A stretch of 64,000 nt of DNA, taken from positions 3,534,001 through 3,598,000 of the forward strand of contig NZ_JAFBCN010000001.1 of the NCBI RefSeq assembly GCF_016907755.1, read 5' to 3'. The notes beneath the pieces were generated by a model. It saw nothing but the letters and a program-made list of their open reading frames with translations, was not told where the DNA came from and did not search any database. This document shows positions 31,156-42,299 of this stretch, piece after piece. Position numbers and translations under genes: made by a program. The DNA is from Cellulosimicrobium cellulans. GTDB taxonomy: Bacteria > Actinomycetota > Actinomycetes > Actinomycetales > Cellulomonadaceae. Each line of letters begins with the position of its first letter. Positions within the stretch are counted from its first letter, which is position 1.

Positions 31156-32814
31156 TCAGCGAGGGTCGACCCCCGCGTGGACGAGGCCGTAGATCGCGGA
31201 GTCGGTCAACGCCTCCCAGGCCGCCTCGATGAGGTTCGGCCCGACGCCGACCGTCGACCACGACGTCGAGCCGTCGGTCGTCTCGATGAGCACGCGCGTG
31301 ATCGCGTCGGTCCCCTGCTCGGTGTCGAGGATGCGGACCTTGAAGTCGATGAGCTCGAAGACCTCGATCTCGGGGTAGACGCGCCCGAGGGCGAGCCGGA
31401 GCGCGTGGTCGAGCGCGTTGACGGGCCCGTTCCCCTCGCCGGTCGTGACGATGCGCTCGCCCCCGGCGTGGAGCTTGACGGTCGCCTCGGCCGTGGCCTC
31501 GGTACCGCGCGACCCGGCCCGCTCGACGATCGTGCGCCAGCTCTCGACGCGGAAGTACGGGGGACGCTCGCCCGTGATCTCCTCGCGGAGCAGCAGCTCG
31601 AACGAGGCGTCCGCGGCCTCGTAGGTGTACCCGTTGGCCTCGTCGTCCTTGACCCGGTTCGTCACGCGGGTGAGCAGCTCGCCCTGGCCCGAGAGGTCGA
31701 ACCCGAGCTCGCGGCCCTTGAGCTCGATCGACGCGCGGCCGGCCATGTCGGAGACGAGCATGCGGATGTCGTTGCCGACCGCCGTCGGGTCGATGTGCTG
31801 GTAGAGGTCGGGGTCGACCTTGATCGCGCTCGCGTGCAGGCCGGCCTTGTGCGCGAACGCGCTCGCGCCGACGTACGGCTGGCGCGCGTACGGGGAGATG
31901 TTGGTGATCTCGCTGATCGCGTGCGAGATGCGCGTGGACTCCTCCAGGCCCTCCCCGGTCAAGGTCCGCAGCCCGTGCTTGAGCTCGAGGTTCGCGACGA
32001 CCGTGAGGAGGTCGACGTTGCCCGTCCGCTCCCCGTACCCGTTGACCGTCCCCTGCACGTGGGCCGCGCCCGCCTCGACGGCCGCGAGGGTGTTCGCCAC
32101 CGCGCACCCGGAGTCGTTGTGCGCGTGCATGCCGAGCAGCGCGTCGCCCGGGAGCGCGTCGCGCCCGTGCGGGAGCCCGACGGCGTCGCGCAGCTCCTCG
32201 ACGACCTCGACGACCCAGGTCGGCAGCATCCCGCCGTTGGTGTCGCACAGGGCCACGACCTCGGCCCCGGCCTCGAACGCCGCCTGCACGGCGGACCGCG
32301 TGAACGCCGGGTCGTACCGGTAGCCGTCGAAGAAGTGCTCCGCGTCGACGACGACCCGGCGGCCCTCGCCCACGAGGAACGACACGGTGTCGGTGATCAT
32401 CGCGAGGCCCTCGTCGGGAGTCGTGCGCAGCGCGCGCTCGACGTGCCGGACGTCGGACTTGGCGACGAGCGTCACGACCGGCGCCTCGGAGTCGACGAGC
32501 GCCCGCACCTGCGGGTCGTCCCACGCGCGCAGGCCGGCCTTGCGGGTCGAGCCGAACGCCGCGAGCACGGCGTGGCGCAGGTCGAGCTCCTTGGCCGCAC
32601 GGCGGAAGAACTCCGTGTCCTTGGGGACCGCACCGGGCCAGCCGCCCTCGATGAACCCGACGCCGAGCTCGTCGAGCAGCGGCGCGATGGCGAGCTTGTC
32701 GGCGACGGAGAGGTTCATGCCCTCCTGCTGCGCGCCGTCGCGCAGGGTCGTGTCGTAGACGTGGAAGACCCGGGCCTCGCGGGGGCCGGTCACGGGGGTC
32801 GTCGCCGAGGTCAT
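31156..32814 (-). CDS. cimA: (R)-citramalate synthase
   Basis: 552 residues. The DRE-TIM barrel opens with [61 protein letters not shown] and [17 protein letters not shown] are the metal- and substrate-binding parts. The C-terminal LeuA-type allosteric domain begins near residue 400 with [14 protein letters not shown] and includes [19 protein letters not shown]. The enzyme condenses pyruvate and acetyl-CoA to citramalate, feeding 2-oxobutyrate for isoleucine without threonine deaminase; the C-domain normally senses isoleucine. The citramalate annotation rests on this length and overall architecture. GAAGAGG precedes the ATG. A leader peptide and terminator lie upstream. The 68 nt to lplA contain no strong terminator. 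Confidence 0.92.
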   Translation of the reverse strand: MTSATTPVTGPREARVFHVYDTTLRDGAQQEGMNLSVADKLAIAPLLDELGVGFIEGGWPGAVPKDTEFFRRAAKELDLRHAVLAAFGSTRKAGLRAWDDPQVRALVDSEAPVVTLVAKSDVRHVERALRTTPDEGLAMITDTVSFLVGEGRRVVVDAEHFFDGYRYDPAFTRSAVQAAFEAGAEVVALCDTNGGMLPTWVVEVVEELRDAVGLPHGRDALPGDALLGMHAHNDSGCAVANTLAAVEAGAAHVQGTVNGYGERTGNVDLLTVVANLELKHGLRTLTGEGLEESTRISHAISEITNISPYARQPYVGASAFAHKAGLHASAIKVDPDLYQHIDPTAVGNDIRMLVSDMAGRASIELKGRELGFDLSGQGELLTRVTNRVKDDEANGYTYEAADASFELLLREEITGERPPYFRVESWRTIVERAGSRGTEATAEATVKLHAGGERIVTTGEGNGPVNALDHALRLALGRVYPEIEVFELIDFKVRILDTEQGTDAITRVLIETTDGSTSWSTVGVGPNLIEAAWEALTDSAIYGLVHAGVDPR

Positions 32815-32955
32815 GGTGCCTCTTCCTGCCGTTCGTCGTGTCGCGGACGCCGCTGCGTCCGTCCCTCTGGTCCGTCTCCCAGGACGCCGGGTGGGGCCCT
32901 CGTGAGGCGGGTGGCCCGGCATCCGTGCCGCCGGGCGGGGGTGGTGCCCAGCAAC

Positions 32956-32983
32956 AAAAAAACCCCCCGAGGGTGCGGGAGGT
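32956..32983 (-). terminator. Intrinsic terminator (attenuator) upstream of cimA
   Basis: In the minus-strand RNA ACCUCCC pairs with GGGGGGU (stem 32962-32968 with 32977-32983, one G-U pair, 8-nt loop) and is followed by seven U residues. It lies between the leader peptide and cimA, about 140 nt before the start codon. Confidence 0.75.
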
Positions 32984-32985
32984 CT

Positions 32986-33014
32986 GCGCGTCCGGTGAGT
33001 GCTACCGGGCGCGC
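32986..33014 (-). promoter_or_regulatory. Leader-RNA hairpin between leader peptide and attenuator of cimA
   Basis: GCGCG-CCGGT arms are inverted around a 7-nt loop with one mismatched pair, an 11-bp stem. One arm touches the leader peptide stop codon at 33014-33016, so a ribosome on the last codons would cover it. Its formation should influence the terminator just downstream. Confidence 0.55.
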
Positions 33015-33058
33015 TACTCGATAATGAGCTGGGAGACGAGGTGTGTCACAGGGCACAT
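33014..33058 (-). CDS. Leader peptide of cimA attenuator
   Basis: A 14-residue reading frame, MCPVTHLVSQLIIE, ends 198 nt before cimA. Six of its residues are branched-chain (Val, Leu, Val, Leu, Ile, Ile), with the two Ile codons next to the end, as expected of a leader whose translation senses isoleucine/valine/leucine-tRNA charging. A hairpin and a U-tract terminator follow directly. The frame has only a weak ribosome site. BCAA leader peptides are known before leuA and ilvB in actinobacteria; I do not recall one described for cimA. Confidence 0.7.
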   Translation of the reverse strand: MCPVTHLVSQLIIE

Positions 33059-33151
33059 GGTGCCACAGGTTCCGCGAGGATGGACACGAGCGTCCATCCA
33101 CCGAGCCGCCCACCGCCCTCGGGCGCGGCGGCGACCGACCGAGGAGTGACG

Positions 33152-33742
33152 ATGAGCGACCCGACGCCGGGCGGCTACGATCCGCAGAACCCCCCGACGC
33201 GCCGGTACGGGCAGCCGCCCGTGCCGCAGCACGCCCAGCCACCCGCGATCCCCCCGACGGACCCGCAGGCCGGGTTCCCGGAACCACGGCCTCCGGTCAA
33301 CCCCGCGGACCCGCGCCTCGCGGTCGAAGCGGGCCGGTTCTGGGCGGGCGCCGCGGCGACGGCGCTCGTCGCCGCGCTCATCGGCATGCTCGGCGTGATC
33401 ATCTTCGAGCGCATCTTCGCGATCACGCTCGTCCCGCCGCCCGACCTGTTCGGCACGGGGTCGCGCCAGGCGGCGTGGGCGATCGACGGCGCGATCCTCG
33501 CCGTCCTCGCGGCGGGGGTCCTGCACCTGCTCATCCTCAGCACCCCGCGCCCCCGCGCGTTCTTCGGCTGGATCATGGCGCTCGTCATCGTGGTGATCGC
33601 GGTGCTCCCGTTCGCCTGGTCGAGCGACGTCACGGCGGCAGCCCTGTCCGGGCTCATCAACCTGCTGATCGGCATCGCGGTCTGGTCGCTGCTCGCGGGC
33701 GTCGCCGGGCGCACCATCGTCGTGCGGCCGGCGACGGTCTGA
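33152..33742 (+). CDS. Four-helix membrane protein, DUF6069-like
   Basis: 196 residues. A Pro/Gln-rich cytosolic tail (residues 1-60) precedes four hydrophobic helices: AGRFWAGAAATALVAALIGML, AAWAIDGAILAVLAAGVLHLL, AFFGWIMALVIVVIAVLPF and ALSGLINLLIGIAVWSLLAGV (each quoted in part). The TPRPRAFFGWI loop matches the DUF6069 family as I remember it. No function is known. GAGGAG precedes the ATG. It is divergent from the cimA leader and convergent with ilvE. Confidence 0.72.
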   Translation: MSDPTPGGYDPQNPPTRRYGQPPVPQHAQPPAIPPTDPQAGFPEPRPPVNPADPRLAVEAGRFWAGAAATALVAALIGMLGVIIFERIFAITLVPPPDLFGTGSRQAAWAIDGAILAVLAAGVLHLLILSTPRPRAFFGWIMALVIVVIAVLPFAWSSDVTAAALSGLINLLIGIAVWSLLAGVAGRTIVVRPATV

Positions 33743-33782
33743 GGCTCCGCGCGGCGGCCCGCGGCGCGCGCTCTGCCCACCG

Positions 33783-33828
33783 ACGACGACGGGGCGCACC
33801 TCCCGCAGGAGGCGCGCCCCGTCGTCGT
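33783..33828. terminator. Bidirectional 15-bp hairpin between DUF6069-like gene and ilvE
   Basis: ACGACGACGGGGCGC (33783-33797) and GCGCCCCGTCGTCGT (33814-33828) are perfectly inverted around 16 nt. Confidence 0.75.
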
Positions 33829-33850
33829 GCAGGGTGCGGAGTGCCGCGCC

Positions 33851-34984
33851 TCAGGCGAGCCGGCGCAGCCAGCCGTGGCGGTCGGCCGCACGCCCGGTCT
33901 GGATGTCCGTGAGCTCGGCGCGGACCGCCATCGTGAGCGTCCCGGCCTCGCCGCCACCGATGGTGTGGTCGAAGTCAGAGCCCGCGAGGCGGCCGATCGG
34001 CGTGATGACGGCGGCCGTACCGCACGCGAACACCTCGGTCACGGAGCCGTCTCGGATCCCGGCGAGGACGTCGGTGAGCGGGATGCGACGCTCGACCACG
34101 TCGTGCCCGCGGTCGGTGAGGAGGCGGATGATCGACGAGCGCGTCACGCCCTCGAGGATCGAGCCGCTGAGCTCCGGCGTCTCGACCGAGCCGTCCGCCT
34201 TGACGACGAACACGTTCATGCCGCCGAGCTCCTCGAGGAACGTGCGCGTCCCGGAGTCGAGGAAGCACACCTGCTCGCACCCGTGCTGCTGCGCGACCAC
34301 CTGCGGGAGCAGGCTGGAGGCGTAGTTGCCGCCGCACTTCGCGTCACCGGTGCCGCCGGCGCCGGCGCGGCTGTACTCGCGGTCGACCCAGATCGACACG
34401 GGCTTCACGCCGCCCGAGAAGTAGGGCCCGACCGGGGAGGCGATCACCAGGTACTCGGCCTCGAGCGACGGGCGCACGCCGAGGAACGCCTCCGACGCGT
34501 ACATGAACGGACGCAGGTAGAGGCTCGCCTCGTCGCCCGTGGGGACCCAGTCGACGTCCGTGCGCACGAGCGCGGTGATCGACCCGACGAAGTCGTCGAC
34601 CGAGAGCGCGGGCAGCGCGAGCCGGTGCGCCGAGCGCGCGAAGCGCGCCGCGTTCGCCTCGGGGCGGAACGTCCACACCGACCCGTCGGCGTGGCGGTAC
34701 GCCTTCATGCCCTCGAAGATCTCCTGCGCGTAGTGCAGGACGGCGGTCGCCGGGTCCAGCAGGAGGGGGCCGTACTTCTCGATGCGGCGGTCGACCCACC
34801 CGTCGGTCGAGTTCCAGCTGATCCGCGCCATGTGGTCCGTGAAGACCGTGCCGAACTTCGGGGCCGCGATCGCGGCCTCGCGCTCGGCGGGCGGCGTCGG
34901 GGCGTCCGTGGGGCGGACGTCGAACAGGGCGATGAGGTCCTCCTCCGAGGAGGACGGCTGGTGCTGCGCTGCGAGGGTGCTCAT
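33851..34984 (-). CDS. ilvE: Branched-chain amino acid aminotransferase
   Basis: 377 residues, fold type IV, group of longer (about 360-residue) BCATs. The PLP Lys is in AGGTGDAKCGGNYASS; VDREYSRAGAGG, YLRPFMYASEAFLGV, LHYAQEIFEGMKAYRHADG and GSILEGVTRSSIIRLL are other family blocks. It transfers amino groups between glutamate and the keto acids of Val, Leu and Ile. Two consecutive ATG codons stand at 34987 and 34984. GAAAGG is 4 nt from the first and 7 nt from the second, so I chose the second. It is transcribed after leuB with a 208-nt gap and probably has its own promoter. Confidence 0.93.
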   Translation of the reverse strand: MSTLAAQHQPSSSEEDLIALFDVRPTDAPTPPAEREAAIAAPKFGTVFTDHMARISWNSTDGWVDRRIEKYGPLLLDPATAVLHYAQEIFEGMKAYRHADGSVWTFRPEANAARFARSAHRLALPALSVDDFVGSITALVRTDVDWVPTGDEASLYLRPFMYASEAFLGVRPSLEAEYLVIASPVGPYFSGGVKPVSIWVDREYSRAGAGGTGDAKCGGNYASSLLPQVVAQQHGCEQVCFLDSGTRTFLEELGGMNVFVVKADGSVETPELSGSILEGVTRSSIIRLLTDRGHDVVERRIPLTDVLAGIRDGSVTEVFACGTAAVITPIGRLAGSDFDHTIGGGEAGTLTMAVRAELTDIQTGRAADRHGWLRRLA

Positions 34985-35192
34985 CATGAGGCCTTTCACC
35001 TGGCGACCCGGGTGGTCTCCGCCTAGTTTTCCACGACCGTGCGGCTCGTGCGGCGATCCGCGCGAGGGCACGACGGCGGCAGGGCGTCACCGGGTCAGAA
35101 CGGGAGGGATCCGGTCCTGGGGCGATGACGACCGAGGTGCGGGGACTGCGGGCGAACCGGTGTCCGGGTCCGTGCGAGACCCGGGCGGCGTG

Positions 35193-36236
35193 TCAGCCGG
35201 CGACGCGAGCGGCGAGCTCGCGGCCCACCTCGGCCGTCGAGCGTACTCGGCTCCCCCGCTCGGCGAGGTCGGCCGCGACGGCCGCCTCGACGCGCTTCGC
35301 CTCGTCGCCGAGGCCCAGGTGGTCGAGGAGCAGCGCGACCGACAGCACCGTGGCGGTCGGGTCCGCCTTGCCCTGCCCGGCGATGTCGGGTGCCGAGCCG
35401 TGCACCGGCTCGAACATCGACGGCGCGGTGCGGTCAGGGTTGATGTTCGCGGACGCGGCGAGACCGATACCGCCCGTGATCGCGGCGGCCTGGTCCGTGA
35501 GGATGTCGCCGAAGAGGTTGTCCGTGACGATGACGTCGAACCGCGACGGCTTCGTCGTGAGGAAGATGGTCGCCGCGTCGACGTGCAGGTAGTCCGTCGT
35601 GACGTCGGGGAACTCGGCGTTGACGGCCTCGACCGTGCGGCGCCACAGGTGGCCCGCGTGCACGAGGACGTTGTGCTTGTGCACGAGCGTCAGGTGCTTG
35701 CGCGGGCGCGCCTGGGCGCGGGCGAACGCGTCGCGCACGACGCGCTCGACGCCGAACGCCGTGTTGAGGGAGACCTCGGTCGCGATCTCGTGGGGCGTGC
35801 CGGTGCGCAGCGAGCCACCGTTGCCGACGTACGGGCCCTCGGTGCCCTCGCGCACCACGACGAAGTCGATCTCGCCCGGGTCGGCGAGGGGCGAGGTGAC
35901 GCCCGGGTACAGCTTGCCCGGGCGCAGGTTCACGTAGTGGTCGAGCGCGAAGCGGAGCTTGAGCAGCAGACCGCGCTCGAGCACGCCCGACGGGACGCTC
36001 GGGTCGCCGATCGCGCCCAGGAGGATCGCGTCGTGGCCGCGGATCGCCTCGAGGTCCGCGTCGGTGAGCGTCTCGCCCGTCGCGTGCCAGCGGCGCGCAC
36101 CCAGGTCGAACGGCGTCGTGGAGACCTTCACGTCCGAGCCGGCCACGGCCGCCTCGAGCACGGCGAGGCCCTGCTCGACGACCTCGGTCCCGATGCCGTC
36201 CCCGGCCACGACTGCCAGATCAATGGTGCGCGTCAT
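35193..36236 (-). CDS. leuB: 3-isopropylmalate dehydrogenase
   Basis: 347 residues. The beta-decarboxylating dehydrogenase pattern is complete: [40 protein letters not shown] (substrate Arg residues), [45 protein letters not shown] (metal Asp residues) and [20 protein letters not shown] (NAD-binding). It makes 2-oxoisocaproate for leucine. This is the only leucine-specific gene visible; leuA, leuC and leuD are not in the window. TACGCT lies 6 nt before the ATG. It is divergent from the ROK regulator. Confidence 0.95.
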   Translation of the reverse strand: MTRTIDLAVVAGDGIGTEVVEQGLAVLEAAVAGSDVKVSTTPFDLGARRWHATGETLTDADLEAIRGHDAILLGAIGDPSVPSGVLERGLLLKLRFALDHYVNLRPGKLYPGVTSPLADPGEIDFVVVREGTEGPYVGNGGSLRTGTPHEIATEVSLNTAFGVERVVRDAFARAQARPRKHLTLVHKHNVLVHAGHLWRRTVEAVNAEFPDVTTDYLHVDAATIFLTTKPSRFDVIVTDNLFGDILTDQAAAITGGIGLAASANINPDRTAPSMFEPVHGSAPDIAGQGKADPTATVLSVALLLDHLGLGDEAKRVEAAVAADLAERGSRVRSTAEVGRELAARVAG

Positions 36237-36242
36237 GCGGTG

Positions 36243-36248
36243 AGCGTA
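36243..36248 (-). promoter_or_regulatory. Leaderless -10 box (TACGCT) of leuB
   Basis: TACGCT on the minus strand, 6 nt before the ATG at 36236. Confidence 0.5.
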
Positions 36249-36330
36249 CGCCGCCGCGCCACCCCTCGGGACGACGGTCTCACGTCTCGGACTTCGCCCG
36301 AGTTGCGCGACGGGCCGCGAGCATGCACTA

Positions 36331-36347
36331 TTAGGAAACTTTCCTAA
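36331..36347. promoter_or_regulatory. Perfect 17-bp operator palindrome (ROK type)
   Basis: TTAGGAAACTTTCCTAA is a perfect 8+1+8 palindrome, AT-rich in a very GC-rich genome, ending 20 nt before the ROK gene's ATG. The sequence type agrees with ROK/NagC-class sites known from actinobacteria. It is most likely an autoregulatory site; leuB starts 95 nt to the other side. Confidence 0.75.
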
Positions 36348-36367
36348 AGCCCGTTCGAAGGAACGCC

Positions 36368-37585
36368 ATGACCGCGCCCACCTCGTCGAGGGTCCCCGGC
36401 ACGCCGGGGCTGCTCCGCACGATCAACGATCGCGCGGCGCTCGAGCTCCTCCTCGACGCCGGACCGCTCACCCGGTCCCAGATCGGCGACAGCACGGGAG
36501 TGTCCCGACCGACGGCCTCGCAGATCGTCGCACGGCTCGAGCAGTCGGGTCTCATCGAGCCGACCGGCTCCGTGCAGGGCGCGCGCGGGCCGCAGGCGAC
36601 ACAGTACGCCGCACGCACCGACGTCCTCGTCGGGCTCGCGCTCGACGTCGTGCCCGACGGCGTGCGGGCGAGCGTCGTCGACGCGCTCGGCCGGACCCTC
36701 GGCGAGACCATCGTCACCGCCGGCCCCGACCGCGCCGCCGCGACCGACGTCCGCACGGCGCGCGACGAGGCCTGCGCGGACGCGGGCATCCCGGTCGGGC
36801 GCGTGGCGACCGCCGTCGTCGGCGTCCAGGCGGCCGTCGCCCCGCGCACGGGCGACATCGCCCTCGTCGGCGAGCTGCCGGGCTGGCCGCGCGAGGGCCT
36901 GCGGGGCCACCTCGAGGACGCCCTCGGCATCGACGTGCGCGTCGAGAACGACGTGAACCTCGCCGCGATCGCCGAGCGCGACGCCGGTCGGGACGAGCAG
37001 AGCTTCGCCCTGCTGTGGCTCGGCGAGGGCATCGGCATGGGCGCGTGGCTCGACGGCCGCGTCCACCACGGCACCACGGGCGGCGCCGGCGAGATCGGCT
37101 ACCTCCCCGTCCCCACCACGGGGATCGACGACTCCGTCAACGTGCAGGACCTCGTCGGTGGCCTGCGGCTCGTCGAGCTCTGCGCCCGGACGGGCGTCCC
37201 CGGGGTCACGGAGGCCACCCCCTACGCCGCGGCCGTCGCCGCCGTCCGGGAGCACCGCGACACCGACGCCGTCCACGCGCTCGTGCAAGACCTCGCCCGC
37301 CGCGTCGCGATCGTGCTCCAGCCCGTCGTGGCGATCCTCGAGCCCGACGCCGTCGTGCTCGGCGGACCGACGGGCGTCGCGTGCGGCGCGGCGCTCGCCG
37401 AGGCCACGGCTGACGTGCTCCGCGACACCGACCAGCGCACGGGCGCGGTCCTCGCGAGCGCCGTCCCCGAGCTCGCGGTCCTGCGCGGGGCGCGCTCCGT
37501 CGTCGCGCAGGACGTGCGCACGCTCCTGCTCGCCGCAGCGGGTCGACCGGACCACCCGGTCGGCACGTCACCAGTCCCGGGGTAG
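36368..37585 (+). CDS. ROK-family transcriptional regulator
   Basis: 405 residues. An N-terminal winged helix (about residues 15-75: [40 protein letters not shown]) is followed by the ROK domain with [59 protein letters not shown] and [16 protein letters not shown] (Glu and His of the sugar pocket). The usual zinc-binding CXCGXXGC loop is missing: [17 protein letters not shown] stands in that position, so it is a regulator rather than a working kinase. Its ligand should be a sugar, but no sugar genes adjoin it. Its probable operator lies directly upstream. Confidence 0.9.
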   Translation: MTAPTSSRVPGTPGLLRTINDRAALELLLDAGPLTRSQIGDSTGVSRPTASQIVARLEQSGLIEPTGSVQGARGPQATQYAARTDVLVGLALDVVPDGVRASVVDALGRTLGETIVTAGPDRAAATDVRTARDEACADAGIPVGRVATAVVGVQAAVAPRTGDIALVGELPGWPREGLRGHLEDALGIDVRVENDVNLAAIAERDAGRDEQSFALLWLGEGIGMGAWLDGRVHHGTTGGAGEIGYLPVPTTGIDDSVNVQDLVGGLRLVELCARTGVPGVTEATPYAAAVAAVREHRDTDAVHALVQDLARRVAIVLQPVVAILEPDAVVLGGPTGVACGAALAEATADVLRDTDQRTGAVLASAVPELAVLRGARSVVAQDVRTLLLAAAGRPDHPVGTSPVPG

Positions 37586-37605
37586 TTCCTCTTCACCTGC
37601 CCCGC

Positions 37606-37646
37606 GAGCGGTGGCCGTCCGACCGTGGCACGGACGGCCACCGCTC
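37606..37646. terminator. Bidirectional 15-bp hairpin between ROK and ASCH genes
   Basis: GAGCGGTGGCCGTCC (37606-37620) and GGACGGCCACCGCTC (37632-37646) form a perfect stem with an 11-nt loop. Confidence 0.75.
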
Positions 37647-37654
37647 ATCCCCGC

Positions 37655-38194
37655 TCAGCGCGGGTAGCGCAGCTCGAACCGCTCGCACACGAGCGGCATG
37701 TCGGGAGCGAAATCACGCTCCAGGACGCGCTTGAAGTACGTCTCGTGACCGTCGCGCCACGCCTCGAGCGAGCCGTCGTCCTCCCCCTCCGCCAGCGCGA
37801 AGTCCGCGTCGACGTCCTCGAACGCGACGATCTCGACGGACGTCGTGCGGACGAGAGCCCGCGGGTGGCCCTCACCGTCGAGCAGGATCGACAGCTCGCC
37901 GACGCGTGGGACGGGCTCCCCCGAGTCCTCGTACTCCCAAAGCGCGGACGACGTCGCGGTCTTCTCGCCGCTGAGCACCGCGGCGAGCAGACCGTCGGCC
38001 AGCTCGGGGTTGTCGCCGAACGACCACGCGGGCGGCGGCACGGTCTCGGAGACCGTGGTGCCGGTGACCACGCCCACCCGCGCCATCCCGGCGCTCGGCC
38101 GTGCCAGCTCCCAGAACGCGAGGATCTCCGCCGCCCTCTCGTCCACCACCACGTCGTCCGTCACCGGTTCCCCCTCGTCCGCCTGTCGGGTCAT
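37655..38194 (-). CDS. ASCH domain protein
   Basis: 179 residues. The ASCH (PUA-like) fold is seen from SFGDNPELADGLLAAVLSGE with the GEKTATSSALWEYED segment, then PRVGELSILLDGEGHPRALV, TTSVEIVAFEDVDADFALAE, the helix SLEAWRDGHETYFKRVLERD and the end ERFELRYPR. ASCH proteins are thought to bind or process RNA or modified nucleosides. A helical N-terminus (ERAAEILAFWELARPSAGMA) is extra. CACGAT lies 6 nt before the ATG. The direction is the same as ilvC, but a hairpin separates the two. Confidence 0.87.
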   Translation of the reverse strand: MTRQADEGEPVTDDVVVDERAAEILAFWELARPSAGMARVGVVTGTTVSETVPPPAWSFGDNPELADGLLAAVLSGEKTATSSALWEYEDSGEPVPRVGELSILLDGEGHPRALVRTTSVEIVAFEDVDADFALAEGEDDGSLEAWRDGHETYFKRVLERDFAPDMPLVCERFELRYPR

Positions 38195-38348
38195 GCCCCT
38201 ATCGTGGCGCACCGCCGGTCGATCTGCCCGGTCTCCCGCCATTCGTCCCACCCGTGTCGCCCCGACGCCATCCCCTACCTCCCTGGACGCCGCGACCCGT
38301 TCCAGGCCTGGCGGCCTGCTGGCCTGCGCCCGGGTGAGCCGACAGCAA

Positions 38349-38378
38349 GGGGGTGGGTGACAGGGGTCACCCACCCCC
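38349..38378. terminator. Strong hairpin downstream of ilvC
   Basis: GGGGGTGGGTGAC (38349-38361) and GTCACCCACCCCC (38366-38378) form a perfect 13-bp stem with a 4-nt loop, 29 nt after the ilvC stop. It probably ends the ilvBNC transcript. The 38195-38348 stretch upstream of the ASCH gene shows no further gene. Confidence 0.75.
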
Positions 38379-38407
38379 AGAGGTGAGCCAAGCTCAGAGG
38401 TCGAGGA

Positions 38408-40079
<1,672 letters not shown>

Positions 40080-40092
40080 GGCTGCGCGCTCC

Positions 40093-42006
40093 TCAGTCTT
40101 CACGGTCCCACGCGGGCGAGATGCCACGCGCGTACTGGATGTCGTCGTTGCTCACGCCGGCGGCCACCATCGGCCACACCATCGCGTCGCGCGAGACGTT
40201 GAAGTCGATGACCACGGGGCGGTCGTCGATCTCCATCGCGCGCTTGATCGCGGCGTCGACCTCGCCCATCGACTCGACGCGGATGCCCTCGCACCCGTAG
40301 GCGTCGGCGAGCTTGACGAAGTCGGGGACGCGCGCCGTGCCGTGGCCCGTGTGCAGGTCGGTGTTGGAGTAGCGCTTGTCGTAGAACAGGGTCTGCCACT
40401 GGCGCACCATGCCGAGCGAGCTGTTGTTGATCAGCGCGACCTTGATCGGGATCTCGTTGATCGTGCAGGTGGCGAGCTCCTGGTTGGTCATCTGGAAGCA
40501 GCCGTCGCCGTCGACCGCCCACACCGTGGCATCCGGGCGGCCGACCTTCGCGCCCATCGCCGCGGGGATCGAGAAGCCCATGGTGCCGAGGCCGCCGGAG
40601 TTGATCCAGGTGCGCGGGTGCTCGTACCGGATGAACTGCGCGGCCCACATCTGGTGCTGGCCGACGCCCGCGACGTAGATCGACTCGGGGCCGGAGATCG
40701 CACCCAGGCGCGAGATCACGTGCTGCGGGGCGAGGTGGCCGTCGTCGGGCTCGGTGTACCCGAGCGGGTAGGTCTCACGCCAGTCGTCGATCTGGCGCCA
40801 CCAGGCCTCGACGTCGGGCTTCCCCTTGGCCTCGTGCTCGCGCTCGAGCTCGGGGAGCAGGTCGGCGATGACCTCCTTGAGGTCGCCGACGATCGGCACG
40901 TCCACGTCGCGGTTCTTGCCGATCTCCGCGGGGTCGATGTCCGCGTGCACGACCTGCGCGTGCGGCGCGAAGCTCGAGAGCTTGCCCGTGACGCGGTCGT
41001 CGAAGCGCGCGCCGAGGGACACGACGAGGTCGGCCTTCTGCAGCGCCGCCACGGCGGGGACGGTGCCGTGCATGCCGGGCATCCCGAGGTTCTGGGGGTG
41101 CGTGTCGGGCACGGCGCCGCGCGCCATGAGCGTCGTGACGACCGGCGCGCCCGACAGGTCGACGAGGCGGCGCAGCTCGGCCGACGCGTCCGCGCGGACC
41201 ACGCCGCCACCCACGTAGAGCACCGGGCGACGGGCCGACGCGAGCAGGCGCGCGGCCTCCTTGATCTGCTTGCTGTGCGGCTTCGTCACCGGGTGGTAGC
41301 CCGGGAGCTGCACGTCCTGGGGCCACGAGAACGTCGTGCGCGACTGCATCGCCGACTTCGCGATGTCCACGAGCACCGGGCCGGGACGTCCCGTCGAGGC
41401 GATGTGGAACGCCTCCGCGATGGTGCGCGGGATGTCGTCCGGGTCGGTGACGAGGAAGTTGTGCTTGGTGATCGGCAGCGTGATGCCGACGATGTCCGCC
41501 TCCTGGAAGGCGTCCGTGCCGATCGCACCCGCGGCGACCTGGCCGGTGATCGCGACGAGCGGGATCGAGTCCATGTTCGCGTCGGCGATGGGCGTGACGA
41601 GGTTCGTCGCACCGGGGCCCGACGTCGCCATGGTCACGCCGACCCTGCCGGTCGCGTGCGCGTAGCCCTGCGCGGCGTGGCCGCCGCCCTGCTCGTGGCG
41701 CACGAGGATGTGGCGCAGCCGCTGCGAGTCCATGAGCGGGTCGTACGTCGGGAGGATCGCGCCACCCGGGATACCGAAGACGACCTCGGCGCCGACCTCC
41801 TCGAGGGAGCGGACGATCGACTGCGCGCCGGTCATCTCCTCACCGGTCGAGGTGCCCTGCGTGCTGCCGGCCGGGCGAGCCGTGGCAGCGCGCCGGACGT
41901 CGCCGCGCGGGGCGACCGACGCGGGTGTCGGGGCGGGCTTCGGCGCCGGCGCCGCGGGCGTCGGGGCCCCCGGTCGCGGAGGTGCCGGGGTGGGACCCTG
42001 GGCCAT
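40093..42006 (-). CDS. ilvB: Acetolactate synthase large (catalytic) subunit
   Basis: 637 residues. A Pro/Ala-rich extension of about 55 residues precedes the conserved start [20 protein letters not shown]. The ThDP Glu lies in [20 protein letters not shown]; the FAD-binding middle domain and the ThDP/Mg motif [20 protein letters not shown] ... [15 protein letters not shown] are intact. It makes acetolactate and 2-aceto-2-hydroxybutyrate. CAGGAG precedes the ATG at 42006. The preceding 378 nt contain a BCAA-rich leader peptide and a strong U-tract terminator, so expression should be attenuated. Confidence 0.95.
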   Translation of the reverse strand: MAQGPTPAPPRPGAPTPAAPAPKPAPTPASVAPRGDVRRAATARPAGSTQGTSTGEEMTGAQSIVRSLEEVGAEVVFGIPGGAILPTYDPLMDSQRLRHILVRHEQGGGHAAQGYAHATGRVGVTMATSGPGATNLVTPIADANMDSIPLVAITGQVAAGAIGTDAFQEADIVGITLPITKHNFLVTDPDDIPRTIAEAFHIASTGRPGPVLVDIAKSAMQSRTTFSWPQDVQLPGYHPVTKPHSKQIKEAARLLASARRPVLYVGGGVVRADASAELRRLVDLSGAPVVTTLMARGAVPDTHPQNLGMPGMHGTVPAVAALQKADLVVSLGARFDDRVTGKLSSFAPHAQVVHADIDPAEIGKNRDVDVPIVGDLKEVIADLLPELEREHEAKGKPDVEAWWRQIDDWRETYPLGYTEPDDGHLAPQHVISRLGAISGPESIYVAGVGQHQMWAAQFIRYEHPRTWINSGGLGTMGFSIPAAMGAKVGRPDATVWAVDGDGCFQMTNQELATCTINEIPIKVALINNSSLGMVRQWQTLFYDKRYSNTDLHTGHGTARVPDFVKLADAYGCEGIRVESMGEVDAAIKRAMEIDDRPVVIDFNVSRDAMVWPMVAAGVSNDDIQYARGISPAWDRED

Positions 42007-42211
42007 GGTGTCTCCTGCGTGTCGTGGCCTCGGCCCGGCGGGCGCCCCGTGGGGCGCTCCGCCGGGAACCGGAGCCGACCGTGGTGGTGCGGTCGTGCTG
42101 GTCGCGGTGTGCGGGTGCCGGTCCTCGCGGGTCTCGCGGGTGCGGCGCTCGCGGTGGCCTGGTGGGCCTGCCGCGGTCTGTCTGCCGTGCTGGTGGCGTT
42201 GTGGTGGCAAC

Positions 42212-42252
42212 AAAAAACCCCTCGGACCCGGGATGCCGGGCTGGACGAGGGG
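42212..42252 (-). terminator. Intrinsic terminator (attenuator) upstream of ilvB
   Basis: In the minus-strand RNA CCCCUCG pairs with CGAGGGG (42246-42252 with 42218-42224), with an internal CCCGG/CCGGG stem in the loop, followed by six U residues. It lies about 205 nt before the ilvB start, between it and the leader peptide. Confidence 0.85.
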
Positions 42253-42253
42253 T

Positions 42254-42299
42254 GAGCGCGCTGACGAAGCCTGGTGGCGTGGCCTCAGCCGGCGCGCTC
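42254..42299 (-). promoter_or_regulatory. Candidate antiterminator/pause hairpin of the ilvB leader
   Basis: GAGCGCGC within the last leader-peptide codons (42292-42299) can pair with GCGCGCTC (42254-42261) that directly abuts the terminator stem. Ribosome position on the leader would decide whether this pairing forms. Confidence 0.6.

Noticed and set aside
36331-36347. The ROK operator as a regulator site for leuB
   Set aside because: It lies about 83 nt upstream of the likely leuB transcription start, on the ROK side, and leuB has its own leaderless promoter. Direct control is possible but unsupported.
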